Assembly (NCBI GenBank): GCA_016195665.1
Contig: JACPZD010000037.1
Span: 46,030-110,029 of the forward strand
Origin: Gammaproteobacteria bacterium
GTDB taxonomy: Bacteria; Pseudomonadota; Gammaproteobacteria; SURF-13
DNA: 64,000 nucleotides
Direction: 5' to 3'
A program made the position numbers and the translations under genes. This document shows, in pieces, positions 48,671 through 58,763 of the stretch (its first letter is position 1; every line of letters begins with the position of its first letter). The notes under the pieces were generated by a model. It worked only from the letters and a program-made list of their open reading frames with translations. It had not been told where the DNA came from and did not search any database.

Positions 48671-49824
48671 GCGTTTACCTTTATCTGAGCAGAAGCCTGG
48701 CTCAGTAATCGAGCCTTACTATCCATGGCTGTCTCCAAGGCTTGCTCCAGCGATTCATCGAGACAGGTAAAGTGGCCCATCTTGCGGCCTGGACGGGGCT
48801 CACTCTTGCCGTACAAATGAAGTTTTACTTGTTTGTGCTGTAATAATCTTTCCCAGTACGGCTCGCCGTCCGCCCACAGATCGCCCAGTAAATTTACCAT
48901 CACCGCCGGAGAGAGTAGCCGGGTACTGCCTAACGGGAGGCCACAAAGCGTCCTGACCTGCTGCTCAAATTGACTGGTGACGCAGACGTCAAGTGTGGCG
49001 TGACCGCTGTTGTGCGGGCGCGGAGCGATTTCATTGATAATGAGCTTATCATCGGCCAACACAAAAAACTCCACCGCCAGCACGCCGCAATAGTCCAAAC
49101 GCTCGGCCAGCTTGATCGCCATGTCGGCAGCCTGTTTCGCCAATGCCACGCTGATGCGCGCAGGCACGATGCTGACATCCAAAATGCCGTTTTGATGCTG
49201 ATTCTCCGCAACGGGAAAGCACGCCGTCTCGCCGTCAGCGCCGCGTGCTACGATAACCGAAATCTCTTTTTCCAGGGAAACGCGCTGCTCCAGCACACAG
49301 GGTTCGTCGCCCAACATGTGAAAGGCGGTTACGACGTGCTCCAGATTCGTGACAGGCGCTTGCCCTTTGCCGTCGTAACCCAAGCGGCTGCGCTTGAGTA
49401 TGGCGGGCGCTGGAATGTTGCTTAGCGCTTCATGCAGTTCTTGTTCGGTGCGAACCACCCAAAAGGGAGTGACTGGAAATCCCTGCTCTGCAAGATAAGA
49501 TTTTTCAGTAATGCGGTCCTGGGCGATGGCGACGGCGCCGGCGGCGGGCCGCACCGTGGACAATGTGGCAAGCAGCTCCAGACTCCGAGCGGGTACGTTT
49601 TCAAATTCGGTGGTGATTGCGGCGCAGCGCTTGCCCAGTTCGAGCAACGCCGCCTGGTCATCATAACCGGCGCACAGGTGTGCGTCGGCAAACTGCGCGG
49701 CGGGACTGTGTGGATCGGGATCGAGCACGATGACGTGATAGCCCAGGACGCGCGCGGCATAAGCAAACATGCGGCCCAACTGTCCTCCACCGAGGACACC
49801 CAGCGTCGCACCCGGCAGGATCAT
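48667..49824 (-). CDS. purK: N5-carboxyaminoimidazole ribonucleotide synthase
   Basis: An ATP-grasp enzyme turning AIR and bicarbonate into N5-[27 protein letters not shown] opens the first domain; [14 protein letters not shown] is the ATP-binding loop; [24 protein letters not shown] is typical of PurK. 385 residues, normal. It overlaps purE by 4 bases, the standard purEK pair. Confidence 0.96.
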   Translation of the reverse strand: MILPGATLGVLGGGQLGRMFAYAARVLGYHVIVLDPDPHSPAAQFADAHLCAGYDDQAALLELGKRCAAITTEFENVPARSLELLATLSTVRPAAGAVAIAQDRITEKSYLAEQGFPVTPFWVVRTEQELHEALSNIPAPAILKRSRLGYDGKGQAPVTNLEHVVTAFHMLGDEPCVLEQRVSLEKEISVIVARGADGETACFPVAENQHQNGILDVSIVPARISVALAKQAADMAIKLAERLDYCGVLAVEFFVLADDKLIINEIAPRPHNSGHATLDVCVTSQFEQQVRTLCGLPLGSTRLLSPAVMVNLLGDLWADGEPYWERLLQHKQVKLHLYGKSEPRPGRKMGHFTCLDESLEQALETAMDSKARLLSQASAQIKVNA

Positions 49825-50315
49825 GAGTGCGGCGGGAGCGTCATGGCCAACACGGTTTGCTCCTGCGTCTTGCGGAAGGCGCGCAGTTTTTCAGCCAGCA
49901 CGGCGTCTTGCCTTGCCAGGATAGCCACAGCAAATAAAGCGGCATTCACTGCGCCCGCCTCACCGATGGCGAAGGTCGCCACCGGCACGCCTTTAGGCAT
50001 TTGCACGATGGACAACAGTGAATCCACCCCTTGTAAATGTTTGGAGGTCACCGGCACGCCGAGCACCGGCAAGCTGGTCTTGGCAGCCAACATACCCGGC
50101 AGATGGGCGGCGCCGCCCGCCCCCGCAATCACACACGCGAGCCCGCGCATCTCCACGGATTCTGCGTATCGAAATAATAAATCGGGGGTACGATGGGCGG
50201 ACACGACCTTGCTTTCATAAGGCACGCCGAACTCCTCCAGCTTGCGGGCGGCGTGCTGCATCACCTCCCAATCGCTGTCGCTGCCCATCACCAGACCTAC
50301 TAACGGCTTATCCAC
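49821..50315 (-). CDS. purE: N5-carboxyaminoimidazole ribonucleotide mutase
   Basis: Rearranges N5-CAIR to [34 protein letters not shown] (with the catalytic His) and [16 protein letters not shown] are intact. I use the GTG at 50315 (164 residues), where homology begins; the frame stays open to 50666, but that part is the shadow of psiE. It is 11 bases after the psiE stop. Confidence 0.95.
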   Translation of the reverse strand: MDKPLVGLVMGSDSDWEVMQHAARKLEEFGVPYESKVVSAHRTPDLLFRYAESVEMRGLACVIAGAGGAAHLPGMLAAKTSLPVLGVPVTSKHLQGVDSLLSIVQMPKGVPVATFAIGEAGAVNAALFAVAILARQDAVLAEKLRAFRKTQEQTVLAMTLPPHS

Positions 50316-50326
50316 CTTGCTTGTGC

Positions 50327-50725
50327 CTATTCGTTGTAAGGCATGCGGGTATGTCCATAACGGATCGCCAACACCGCGAGCGCCAACACCAGGATGGCGG
50401 CCGCCAGCGCCACAATCTCCCAGCCTGTCATGTCTTTCATGCCCATGATGATGAAACGCGCAATCGCCACCATCGCTATATAAATCGGGTAGCGCACCGG
50501 CAGCTTGCCGCTGGTGAAATAAAGTCCAACCATGGTGAGAATTTCTAAATAGATAAACAGCAACAAAATATCCTGCAGCAGCACCTGACCACGTCCCGCC
50601 ATGAGCAGCGTCTCTTGCCCGATAGCGACGATGGTAGCCAGTGATATCAGCAATAGACCGAGCCATTCGACAAAATACAAAGCGCGCATGACCAGGCTAT
50701 CGTGTGACTGCGGCGTGCGTTTCAT
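50327..50725 (-). CDS. PsiE-family membrane protein
   Basis: A 132-residue protein with four hydrophobic helices ([66 protein letters not shown]), of the phosphate-starvation-inducible PsiE family. The start at 50725 is set by AAGGGG seven bases upstream; an ATG at 50797 has no such site. Function of the family is unknown. Confidence 0.85.
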   Translation of the reverse strand: MKRTPQSHDSLVMRALYFVEWLGLLLISLATIVAIGQETLLMAGRGQVLLQDILLLFIYLEILTMVGLYFTSGKLPVRYPIYIAMVAIARFIIMGMKDMTGWEIVALAAAILVLALAVLAIRYGHTRMPYNE

Positions 50726-50774
50726 AATGTACCCCTTACAGGTTTTGAGTGCTTGCTGTAAATCTCGTTCTTTA

Positions 50775-51125
50775 TCATTGCTTGAGACGCCGATCAAGCT
50801 CTTGGATCAGCGCATCTAGCACCTTTCCCATTATTAATCCCGCATGATGATGGTAAAGATGTAAGGTACAAACGACAGGCTCATGCAGGGCGCTGCGATC
50901 TTCGACCTGAAAGTCCATCCAGGTCAGCAGCGGCGCCTCACCGAGATGCAGGGCCACCCACCTGCGCTCGTCCAAGATCATGTCCACCGGCTGTCTGGGT
51001 ATCTCCAAACGCAGGGGGCAAGCCAGTCTCCGCAACGCAAGCCGGACCCGGTTATAATGGGCCGCCTCGATACGCTTCGGCAGTGAGCGCAACGGAGTAA
51101 TGCCGCCAAAATGAATGTCCTGCAT
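50775..51125 (-). CDS. Uncharacterised 116-residue protein
   Basis: I do not recognise this protein. It is soluble and mildly basic, with predicted mixed alpha/beta structure. Notable is a His-rich stretch near the C-terminus (LHLYHHHAGLIM) and a RRWVALHLGEAPLLTWMDFQVEDRS segment. It has a strong GGGAGGGT ribosome-binding site before the ATG, which supports a real gene. It lies between psiE and the divergent nfi gene. Confidence 0.68.
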   Translation of the reverse strand: MQDIHFGGITPLRSLPKRIEAAHYNRVRLALRRLACPLRLEIPRQPVDMILDERRWVALHLGEAPLLTWMDFQVEDRSALHEPVVCTLHLYHHHAGLIMGKVLDALIQELDRRLKQ

Positions 51126-51235
51126 AGTACCCTCCCTGTATGGAGACGAGCACCCACTAAGTTGCCCAGTTTACTTGGAAAATATTGCCTTAGCCAGCCT
51201 GCGGCAAGCACCTCAAGAAAGGTAAACCAACCCGC

Positions 51236-51901
51236 GTGAAGACTGCGACCCCTGATCTGTGGCCCCACACCGTTCAGGAGGCCATTGCCATCCAGAACAC
51301 CTTGCGCGACAAGGTCATTACGCAAGACCAGCTAGGCGAGGTGCACCACGTCGGCGGGGTGGATGTCGGCTTCGAGAGAGACAATACTGTGGTGCGCGCC
51401 GCGGCGGTAGTGTTGAATTTTCCTGGATTGGAGCTTGTGGACTCCGCGCTCGCCCGAGCGCCCGTCACTTTTCCTTATGTGCCGGGGCTGCTCTCCTTCC
51501 GTGAGCTGCCCGCCGTGCTGGAGGCTCTGAAACTTTTGAAAATAACCCCGGATCTGATCTTGTGTGACGGGCAGGGTATCGCGCACCCGCGCCGCATCGG
51601 CATCGCCAGCCATCTGGGCGTACTCACCGATATACCCACCATAGGCGTTGCGAAATCCTTATTGATCGGCACGCATGAACAATTACCATCAGAACGCGGC
51701 GCCTGGCAACCACTCAGGGACCGGGGCGAGATCATCGGCGCGGCGCTGCGCACGCGCGCCAACGTCGCCCCTGTCTATGTCTCCCCCGGCCATCGGGTGA
51801 GCCTCCCCACCGCCATTCATTATGTGCTGGCCTGCACGACCAAATACCGCCTGCCGGAAACCACGCGTCACGCGCACCGCCTGGCCTCGGTTTTGAAGTG
51901 A
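51236..51901 (+). CDS. nfi: Endonuclease V
   Basis: Cuts DNA 3' of deaminated bases such as hypoxanthine. [11 protein letters not shown] carries the first metal-binding Asp, [23 protein letters not shown] the second region, and [10 protein letters not shown] a conserved Lys. 221 residues, normal. It starts at a GTG at 51236 preceded by AAGAAAGG. It is divergent from the small hypothetical gene. Confidence 0.94.
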   Translation: MKTATPDLWPHTVQEAIAIQNTLRDKVITQDQLGEVHHVGGVDVGFERDNTVVRAAAVVLNFPGLELVDSALARAPVTFPYVPGLLSFRELPAVLEALKLLKITPDLILCDGQGIAHPRRIGIASHLGVLTDIPTIGVAKSLLIGTHEQLPSERGAWQPLRDRGEIIGAALRTRANVAPVYVSPGHRVSLPTAIHYVLACTTKYRLPETTRHAHRLASVLK

Positions 51902-51944
51902 TAATTCGGGTAGAATTGGCCACCCCGCAGATAACAAAGCCAAT

Positions 51945-53123
51945 ATGAGCCCGTTCAACATCCCCCTCGAATTCATCTTCTTCGGACTCACCCTGCTAGG
52001 AGTAGCCATCTTACACCGCCGCAGCTTCGAGGTAGCGGCGTGTGGACTTGCCGTGATCATAGCCTACAAAGTATTCGTGCACGACCTGGATCTGTTGTCG
52101 CATCTGGCGCATGAGTGGCGGCTGCTGCTCAACCTGTTCGGCCTGCTGATCGGCTTTGCCATGCTTGCGCGGCACTTTGAAGATTCCGGCGTACCGGAAC
52201 TGCTGCCGCGCTGGCTGCCGGATGACTGGAAGGGCGGTTTCGTGTTGCTGGTGCTGATTGCACTGCTCTCTACCTTTCTTGATAACATCGCCGCTGCGGT
52301 GATCGGCGGTGTGGTGGCGAAAAAGGTATTTAATGGCCGCGTGACGGTGGGCTACCTCGCCGCCATCGTCGCGGCAGCCAACGCGGGCGGTGCGGGCTCG
52401 GTGATCGGCGATACCACCACTACGATGATGTGGATCGCCGGTGTGCCGGCGCTGCATGTGGCCGATGCCTTCATCGCCGCCATCGTCGCGCTGATCTTCT
52501 CCGGCGTGATTGCGAGCCGCGCCCAGCATCGCGTGCAGCCCATACGCAAAAATCCTCCGCGCGGCGCCCATGTGCACCCTGAGGAGATCGGCGTATTCGG
52601 TGTGCTGGTGCTGGCGCGGCTCGCCATTGTAGTGCTCATTGTCAGCGGGCTCATCACCACCAATGTGCTGCTGGATTTTCCGGCCATCGGCGCCTGGCTT
52701 GCCATTCTGGCAGGCGGGTTTTTTCACCCTATCCCTTGGGGCGAAGCGCGCAAGGCGCTCAAAGGGTCGTCGTTTCTGGTCGCGTTGGTGCTCGCCGCCT
52801 CGCTGATGCCGGTCAAGACTTTGCCAGAGCCTTCATGGCAGACGGCCTTCGGCCTGGGCTGGATCAGCGCGGTATTCGACAACATCCCACTCACCGCGCT
52901 CGCCTTGCAGCAGGGTGGCTACGACTGGGGGCTGCTGGCCTTCGCCGTGGGCTACGGCGGCTCGATGATCTGGTTCGGCTCTTCGGCGGGCGTGGCGATC
53001 AGCAATATTTTTCCCGATGCAAAAAACACCCTGCGCTGGATCAAGGAGGGCTGGCATGTTCCGGTGGCCTATGTGCTGGGATTTTTTGTCATGCTATGGC
53101 TTTTGGGATGGAAGCCTGATTGA
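51945..53123 (+). CDS. ArsB/NhaD-like ion transporter (citrate-transporter-like domain)
   Basis: A 392-residue membrane protein of about 11 helices of the ion-transporter (IT) superfamily. The re-entrant loop motifs (STFLDNIAAAVIGGV and, in the second half, SAVFDNIPLTALALQQGG) repeat the inverted symmetry of the family, and AAANAGGAGSVIGDTTTTMMW is typical of NhaD-like Na+/H+ antiporters. The substrate is unproven; Na+/H+ exchange is the best guess. Some 36 bases separate its end from the ATPase gene, which converges on it. Confidence 0.82.
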   Translation: MSPFNIPLEFIFFGLTLLGVAILHRRSFEVAACGLAVIIAYKVFVHDLDLLSHLAHEWRLLLNLFGLLIGFAMLARHFEDSGVPELLPRWLPDDWKGGFVLLVLIALLSTFLDNIAAAVIGGVVAKKVFNGRVTVGYLAAIVAAANAGGAGSVIGDTTTTMMWIAGVPALHVADAFIAAIVALIFSGVIASRAQHRVQPIRKNPPRGAHVHPEEIGVFGVLVLARLAIVVLIVSGLITTNVLLDFPAIGAWLAILAGGFFHPIPWGEARKALKGSSFLVALVLAASLMPVKTLPEPSWQTAFGLGWISAVFDNIPLTALALQQGGYDWGLLAFAVGYGGSMIWFGSSAGVAISNIFPDAKNTLRWIKEGWHVPVAYVLGFFVMLWLLGWKPD

Positions 53124-53159
53124 TCCCTATGTGGAACGTAGGGCATGGAAGCAGCGGAG

Positions 53160-56012
53160 CTACACCGCTTGCCACTTGAGCGCTCGAACAACCCCTTTTT
53201 CGAACTCCACAATCACGTAGACCGAAAGCGCAATCAGCATAATCCGCAACCAGGCCTCGATTCCCAGGGGCGCGGAGTGAAACAGGGTCTGCATGAACGG
53301 CGCGTAGACATAGAGCAGTTGCAATAACACCACCAGAAATATCGTCAACGCAATATACGGATTGGTCGCTCCCGGCGTCCTGCCTCCCGTGCCGTACACG
53401 GATGTACCAATGTCGCGGGAGGCAGGACGCCGGGAGCGACCGACATTAGTACTTCCGTGTACGTCACCGGAAAACGCCCGCTGCGGCCAGGCGGCGTCAA
53501 GCAGGCGGCGGCTGTTCAGTAAATACACGGCCTGGAACATGACCAGGGTGGTGGCCGCCGCGGTGCGCGCCGCTTCCAGGCTGGCGCCCTGCGCCTGTTC
53601 CCACAGGAACATGCCCAGCGTTCCGGCGGTAATGAGGGCGGTGACCAGCACCGTGCGCCACAAAAAATAACGGGAAAAGACCGGTGCGCGCGGATCACGC
53701 GGCGGACGCCGCAGCACATCCGCCTCGGCGGGTTCAAACGCCAACGCCAGCGCCAGCGTCACCGCCGTCACCATGTTCACCCACAATATCTGCACCGGCA
53801 GGATGGGCAAGGTCAGCCCCAAGGCGATGGCGGTGACCAGGGTGAACGCCTGGCCGCCGTTGGTGGGCATGATAAAGAGCAGTGCCTTGCGCAGGTTGTC
53901 ATAGACCGTGCGGCCCTCCTCAATTGCGCTGACGATGGAGGCGAAGTTGTCATCCGCAAGCACCATCTCCGCCGCCTCCTTGGCGACCTCGGTTCCGCTC
54001 ACTCCCATGGCCACGCCTACGTCGGCGCGCTTCAGGGCCGGCGCGTCATTCACGCCGTCGCCGGTCATGGCAACGACCTCGCCGCGGCTTTGCAACGCCT
54101 CTACCAGACGCAGCTTGTGCTCCGGGCTGACGCGCGCGTACACATCTATCATAGCCACAGCCTGTGCGAGCGCCGCTTCACTCATCGTTTCAATCTCGGC
54201 GCCGGTGAGGACGCGCTTGCCGTCGCCGATACCGATCTGTCCGGCGATAGCGAGCGCGGTGGCGGCGTGATCGCCGGTGATCATCTGCACGCGGATGCCC
54301 GCCGCGTGACAGTCCGCGACCGCGCGTATTGCCTCCTCGCGCGGCGGATCCACCATGCCGCACAGGCCGAGCAGTGTGAGACCGCCGGCGACATCGCTGA
54401 AGCGCAACTCGCGTTGCCCCGCCTGTGACGTACACGGAAGTACTAATGTCGCGGGAGGCAGGACGCCGGGAGCGACCGCCGGTTTGCAGGCCAGCGCCAA
54501 TACGCGCTGACCCTGCCCTGCCATGGCGCGTAATTGTTCATGCCAATATTCGATGTGCAACGGCTGCTGCGCGCCATTGATGCGTTCCTGGCTGCACATC
54601 TCCAATATGCGTTCCGGCGCGCCCTTGACATAGATCATTCCGTGCCCGGCATGATCGTGATTGAGCGTCGCCATAAAACGATGCTCGGATTCGAACGGGA
54701 TCACATCGGTGCGCGGCCAGCGCTCGGATTCCAGCATGGATTCAAAACCGGCCTTGCGCGCCGCCACCACCAGCGCCGCCTCCGTGGGATCGCCGGTGAT
54801 GCGCCATTGCCCATCGCGCAGGTCGAGCGAGGCATCGTTGCACAACAACCCCGCGCGCAGCAGCTCCGCGACAGCGGGATATTCCGCGACGTTGACGTGC
54901 CTGCCCTCGACCAAAAACTCGCCGTGCGGTTCATAGCCCACGCCGCTGACATGAAACGTCGCCGCGTGCGTAGCCACGGTCTGCACCGTCATCTCGTTAC
55001 GCGTCAGGGTGCCCGTCTTGTCGGAGCAGACACAGGTCACACTGCCCAGCGTCTCCACCGCGGGCAACACGCGGATGATCGCGTTGCGCCGCGCCATGCG
55101 CTGCACGCCGATGGCGAGCGTAATGGTCATGATGGCGGGCAGGCCCTCGGGGATGGCGGCGACCGCCAGGCTGATAGCGGCCATGAACATGTCCACGGCG
55201 CTGTAATCCCGCACCCGCACACCGATGAAGAAGGTGATCACGGCTATCGCCACAATGGCCACACTCAACCCTTTGCTGAACTTGGCGATACGCCGCAACA
55301 ACGGCGTCTCGATACGCTCCACCTCCGCCAGCAGCTCGGAAATGCGCCCGATCTCGGTGCCATCGCCAGTCGCCACCACCACGCCGCTGCCCTGGCCGTA
55401 GCGCACCAGCGTCCCGGCGTAGGCCATGCAGGTGCGGTCACCCAGAGGCGCGTGCAACGCCACCGGTTCAATGTCTTTTTCCGCCGGGAGCGACTCGCCG
55501 GTGAGCGAGGCCTCCTCGATGCGCAGATTTTTCACCTGTAACAGGCGCATGTCCGCCGGCACCCGGTCGCCGGATTGCAACAGCACCACGTCGCCGGGCA
55601 CCAGTTGTTCGGCGGGAATCAGCACCTGCCGCTGATCGCGCAACACCACGGCCTTGAGCGACAACAGGCGCCGTATCGCCGCCAGCGCCTGCTCCGCCTT
55701 GCCCTCTTGAATGAAACCGATCAGCGCGTTGATCACCACCACGCCGAGAATAACGCCGGTGTCCACCCAGTGCTGCAACAGGGCGGTAATCCCGGCGGCG
55801 CCCAACAACAAATAGATGAGCAGATTGTGAAACTGCTGGAGCAGACGTTGCAGCGGTGAACGGCCGCGGCGCAGGGTGAGTTGATTGGGACCGTAACGCT
55901 TGAATCTCGCCCCTGCTTCGACTGAAGAAAGTCCAGCCTCGCTCGACTCGAAGTGTTGGAGCGCCTCGCGGTAACTGATGTCATGAAAGAGGGTTTGTTG
56001 AGACTTTTCCAT
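53160..56012 (-). CDS. P-type cation ATPase (PMR1/SERCA-like), with two repeat-encoded insertions
   Basis: A 950-residue ATPase with the full P-type layout: N-terminal cation-ATPase domain, TGES motif (ASLTGESLPAEKD), phosphorylated Asp 331 in DKTGTLTRNEMT, KGAPERIL nucleotide-binding segment, MITGDHAATALAIA, and MTGDGVNDAPALK, with ten membrane helices. It resembles bacterial Ca2+/Mn2+ pumps. Two repeat copies are inserted in frame: at 54427-54478 (adding VAPGVLPPATLVLPCTS in the nucleotide-binding domain after LALACKPA) and at 53364-53465 (34 codons, between AFSG and NPYIAL near the C-terminal helices). All catalytic motifs are intact. Confidence 0.93.
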   Translation of the reverse strand: MEKSQQTLFHDISYREALQHFESSEAGLSSVEAGARFKRYGPNQLTLRRGRSPLQRLLQQFHNLLIYLLLGAAGITALLQHWVDTGVILGVVVINALIGFIQEGKAEQALAAIRRLLSLKAVVLRDQRQVLIPAEQLVPGDVVLLQSGDRVPADMRLLQVKNLRIEEASLTGESLPAEKDIEPVALHAPLGDRTCMAYAGTLVRYGQGSGVVVATGDGTEIGRISELLAEVERIETPLLRRIAKFSKGLSVAIVAIAVITFFIGVRVRDYSAVDMFMAAISLAVAAIPEGLPAIMTITLAIGVQRMARRNAIIRVLPAVETLGSVTCVCSDKTGTLTRNEMTVQTVATHAATFHVSGVGYEPHGEFLVEGRHVNVAEYPAVAELLRAGLLCNDASLDLRDGQWRITGDPTEAALVVAARKAGFESMLESERWPRTDVIPFESEHRFMATLNHDHAGHGMIYVKGAPERILEMCSQERINGAQQPLHIEYWHEQLRAMAGQGQRVLALACKPAVAPGVLPPATLVLPCTSQAGQRELRFSDVAGGLTLLGLCGMVDPPREEAIRAVADCHAAGIRVQMITGDHAATALAIAGQIGIGDGKRVLTGAEIETMSEAALAQAVAMIDVYARVSPEHKLRLVEALQSRGEVVAMTGDGVNDAPALKRADVGVAMGVSGTEVAKEAAEMVLADDNFASIVSAIEEGRTVYDNLRKALLFIMPTNGGQAFTLVTAIALGLTLPILPVQILWVNMVTAVTLALALAFEPAEADVLRRPPRDPRAPVFSRYFLWRTVLVTALITAGTLGMFLWEQAQGASLEAARTAAATTLVMFQAVYLLNSRRLLDAAWPQRAFSGDVHGSTNVGRSRRPASRDIGTSVYGTGGRTPGATNPYIALTIFLVVLLQLLYVYAPFMQTLFHSAPLGIEAWLRIMLIALSVYVIVEFEKGVVRALKWQAV
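53364..53465. repeat. Full palindromic repeat inserted in frame (ATPase C-terminal part)
   Basis: A 102-base unit, exactly 34 codons: GGTCGCTCCCGGCGTCCTGC, then a loop around CGTGCCGTACACGGATGTAC, then GGCAGGACGCCGGGAGCGAC, and a tail GACATTAGTACTTCC. On the minus strand it encodes VGRSRRPASRDIGTSVYGTG and then GRTPGAT, a different frame from the nnr copy. The unit ends coincide with the extra residues. Confidence 0.94.
54427..54478. repeat. Palindromic-repeat half unit inserted in frame (ATPase N domain)
   Basis: 52 bases, almost identical to the nnr copy at 22694-22745. On the minus strand it reads VAPGVLPPATLVLPCTS in frame, exactly the peptide in nnr. Confidence 0.94.
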
Positions 56013-56043
56013 GTCCTAGACTATCCCTAACCCCGGCTTTTGT

Positions 56044-56898
56044 TTATCTGAACACCATCGTTCGGCTGCCGTGCGCCAGCACGCGATCCTCCACATGATA
56101 GCGCACGCCGCGCGACAACACCGTCTTCTCGACATCCTTGCCGAGACGGATGAGATCTTCCACTGTCTCAGTGTGATCCACACGGATTACATCCTGCTCG
56201 ATGATGGGTCCTGCATCCAGTTCCTGGGTCACGTAGTGGCATGTGGCGCCGATTTGTTTGACGCCGCGCTCGAAAGCCTGATGATAGGGCCGCGCGCCGA
56301 CAAACGCCGGCAGCAGGCCGTGATGAATATTGATGACGCGGCTGGGATAGGCTACACAGAAGAAATCGGGTAATACCTGCATATAGCGCGCCAGCACAAT
56401 CGCATCCGCTTGATGTTGTTCGCAGAGCCGCAAAATCTCCTGATGCGCGACAAGTTTGTTCTCCGGGACAATCGGGACATGTCTATAAGGAATCTCGTGC
56501 CATTCGACGATACTCCTCGTATCATCGTGATTGGAAATCACACATGGAATATCGAATTCAAATTCCCGGCTGCGCCAACGATAGAGTAGATCTGAGAGAC
56601 AATGCTCCTGCTTGCTCACTAGGATCACCACACGTTTTTTGACCGCAGAATCGGCGATCTGCCACTGCATGTTGAATTCATCAGCCAGTTTTGCGAAGCG
56701 CGTCCGTAACTCTTCTAAGCCGAAGGGTAAAGTTTGAGCAAGAACCTCCACGCGCATAAAGAAATGGCGAGTCTGAGTCTCGGTGTGACTGGCGCTTTCG
56801 CCGATGCTGCCGCCGTGCGAGGCAATAAATGCACTTACCGCGGCGATGATACCGGGGCGGTCTGGGCACGACAAGGTGAGTACGTAGTGGCGAGACAT
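56044..56898 (-). CDS. purU: Formyltetrahydrofolate deformylase
   Basis: Hydrolyses 10-formyl-tetrahydrofolate to formate, tuning one-carbon supply. An N-terminal ACT domain (SCPDRPGIIAAVSAFIASHGG) precedes a formyltransferase-fold domain with the INIHHGLLPAFVGARPYHQA motif. 284 residues, normal. It is followed by the ATPase gene and preceded by the carbonic anhydrase gene on the same strand. Confidence 0.95.
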   Translation of the reverse strand: MSRHYVLTLSCPDRPGIIAAVSAFIASHGGSIGESASHTETQTRHFFMRVEVLAQTLPFGLEELRTRFAKLADEFNMQWQIADSAVKKRVVILVSKQEHCLSDLLYRWRSREFEFDIPCVISNHDDTRSIVEWHEIPYRHVPIVPENKLVAHQEILRLCEQHQADAIVLARYMQVLPDFFCVAYPSRVINIHHGLLPAFVGARPYHQAFERGVKQIGATCHYVTQELDAGPIIEQDVIRVDHTETVEDLIRLGKDVEKTVLSRGVRYHVEDRVLAHGSRTMVFR

Positions 56899-56910
56899 GG
56901 CTAGAGCGAC

Positions 56911-57549
56911 TTACCCTTGTTCCAAGCTTTCAAAGCAATCGGTCACGCAGTTATAGTGCAGTAGCTCGCCGCGGTCAATGTCGAAATACCAGCCGTGCAG
57001 GTGCAGCGTGCCCTGCGCCACGCGTTCGCGCACCCAGGGAAAGGTCGAAAGATTATGCAGTGAAACTTGTATAGCGGCCTGCTCACAGGCGCGCTGCCGA
57101 ACCAGGGACGGCGCGTGCGCCAGTGTAGTGTTTATCTTTTGACGCGCGTCCTCGGCGATGGCCATCCACGGAATGATGAAGTCGCCCTGCGGGGCCTTGA
57201 TACCTTGCAGCAGCGATTGTATGCCACCGCACTGTGAGTGGCCGAGGATCACGATGTGCTTGACCTCCAGTGTGCGCACTGCAAACTCCAGCGCGGCGCT
57301 GGTGCCGTGGTAGCCGCCGCCCATCTCGCAGGGGGGCACCAAGTTGGCGACGTTGCGCACCACGAACAGATCGCCCGGGTCGGAGTCGGTGATGATGGCG
57401 GGATCTACGCGCGAGTCGCAGCAGGCCACCACCATGACATTGGGGGATTGTCCTTGACGCGAGAGCTGATCGAACAGCTCGGGATGCTTTTCGAAATATT
57501 TGGTACGAAAGCGCGCAAAGCCTGCAGTTAGTTTTTTGATCTCTTCCAT
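56911..57549 (-). CDS. Beta-class carbonic anhydrase
   Basis: Interconverts CO2 and bicarbonate. Zinc ligands are expected at Cys 43 (VACCDSRVDP), His 104 and Cys 107 (ILGHSQCGG), with Asp 45 and Arg 47 in the catalytic dyad. At 212 residues it is a CynT-like, plant-type beta-CA. It lies 12 bases before purU and downstream of cbbX on the same strand; its place next to RuBisCO suggests it feeds CO2 fixation. It is not a carboxysomal CsoSCA. Confidence 0.94.
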   Translation of the reverse strand: MEEIKKLTAGFARFRTKYFEKHPELFDQLSRQGQSPNVMVVACCDSRVDPAIITDSDPGDLFVVRNVANLVPPCEMGGGYHGTSAALEFAVRTLEVKHIVILGHSQCGGIQSLLQGIKAPQGDFIIPWMAIAEDARQKINTTLAHAPSLVRQRACEQAAIQVSLHNLSTFPWVRERVAQGTLHLHGWYFDIDRGELLHYNCVTDCFESLEQG

Positions 57550-57600
57550 GCGCGTCTTGTCGTTATTTGTTTAGAGAAGTTAAAAAAGAGTACTTGCTTC

Positions 57601-57656
57601 CTCTCCCTCATCCGGCCCTTCGGGCCACCTTCTCCCGCAAGCGGGAGAAGGAGAGT
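57601..57656. repeat. CCCTCATCCGGCC...CTCCCGCAAGCGGGAG hairpin element
   Basis: Two hairpins, GGCCCTTCGGGCC and CTTCTCCCGCAAGCGGGAGA, in a CT-rich stretch. It lies between cbbX and the carbonic anhydrase gene. This CTCTCCCTCATC-type element is a widespread dispersed repeat; it may weaken transcription from cbbX into the anhydrase gene. Confidence 0.75.
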
Positions 57657-57692
57657 TGGTGCGACCTTTAGCCGCAGATCCACGGGGGGATC

Positions 57693-58652
57693 TTAAACCT
57701 TTTCCTCCGTGTCGGGTACGCCTTCGCTGAACACGCGGCTCGCCAGGATATCTTCCGGCTCAATGGTGACCAAGTCTTTCTTGGTGAGCTTAGCGCCGGG
57801 CTTGGCAAACAGGCGATTCGCCTGGCGCAAACGTGCGCGGTCGAGCGCGTTGCGTGCACTGCGAGCGTTGGCGAAGTAAGGCATCTTCATGCGCTTTACG
57901 ATGTAATCCGCGAACGCCTGCTCGGCCTCCGGGCTGAAACGGTACTGCTGAGCTTCCAGCATCAGCTTAGCTATGGACAGCAATTCATCGGCGCCGTAAT
58001 CCGGGAAGTCAATGTGGTGGGCGATGCGCGAGGACATGCCGGGATTGCTTTGGAAAAACTTGTCCATGCGATCCTTGTAACCAGCCAGGATCACCACCAG
58101 GTCGTCGCGCTGGTTTTCCATCACCTGCAACAGAATTTCGATGGACTCGGCGCCGTAGTCGCGCTCGTTTTCCGGTTTGTACAGGTAATAGGCTTCATCT
58201 ATGAACAGCACACCTCCCATAGCTTTTTTTAATACTTCCTTGGTCTTGGGCGCCGTGTGACCTATGTACTGGCCGACCAGGTCGTCGCGCGTCACCGACA
58301 CCACTTCGGCGCGGCGGATGTAACCCAGGCGGTGCAGGATTTCCGCCATGCGTAGCGCGACCGTGGTCTTGCCGGTGCCGGGGTTGCCGGTGAAGCACAT
58401 GTGCAGACTCGGCGCGCCGGAAGTAAGCCCCAAACCTTTGCGCAGACGATCTACTAACAAGAGTGCGGCGATCTCGCGGATGCGCGTCTTGACGGGTTTC
58501 AGACCAATTAATTCACGGTCGAGCTTGTCCAGCACCTCCTGGACGTGCGAGTCACGGAACGCGGCCTCCAGGTCCACCGGGGTGGCGTCAGACACGCTGT
58601 GCAGGGCGTTCACTTCAGGTTTGGGATCTTGCTCGGCGTTGGGCTCGCTCAT
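57693..58652 (-). CDS. cbbX: CbbX, red-type RuBisCO activase
   Basis: A 319-residue AAA+ ATPase that reactivates inhibited red-type RuBisCO by pulling on the large subunit C-terminus. Walker [10 protein letters not shown] is at residues 89-97, Walker [12 protein letters not shown] at 147-157, and the pore-loop region ([16 protein letters not shown]) and the arginine-finger region are present. The N-terminal about 30 residues are acidic and variable. CbbX goes with Form IC or ID RuBisCO, in line with the adjacent cbbLS. A terminator and repeats separate it from cbbS. Confidence 0.95.
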   Translation of the reverse strand: MSEPNAEQDPKPEVNALHSVSDATPVDLEAAFRDSHVQEVLDKLDRELIGLKPVKTRIREIAALLLVDRLRKGLGLTSGAPSLHMCFTGNPGTGKTTVALRMAEILHRLGYIRRAEVVSVTRDDLVGQYIGHTAPKTKEVLKKAMGGVLFIDEAYYLYKPENERDYGAESIEILLQVMENQRDDLVVILAGYKDRMDKFFQSNPGMSSRIAHHIDFPDYGADELLSIAKLMLEAQQYRFSPEAEQAFADYIVKRMKMPYFANARSARNALDRARLRQANRLFAKPGAKLTKKDLVTIEPEDILASRVFSEGVPDTEEKV

Positions 58653-58671
58653 GGCTTACCTCCAAAAAAAT

Positions 58672-58762
58672 CCCTCCCCCTTTGAAGGGGGAGGGTTAGG
58701 GTGGGGGTGGTGAAACTTAAACATTGCACCCTCCCCCTCACCCCTCCCGTGAAGGGAGGGGA
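58672..58762. repeat. CCCTCCCCC/GGGGGAGGG repeat pair between cbbX and cbbS
   Basis: TCCCTCCCCCTTTGAAGGGG then GAGGGTTAGGGTGGGGG on the left, and CCCTCCCCCTCACCCCTCCC then GTGAAGGGAGGG on the right. Each half is a hairpin and together they form a longer inverted repeat. It is a dispersed type; the GH57 N-terminus at about 29565 contains a related sequence. Confidence 0.78.
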
Positions 58763-58763
58763 T

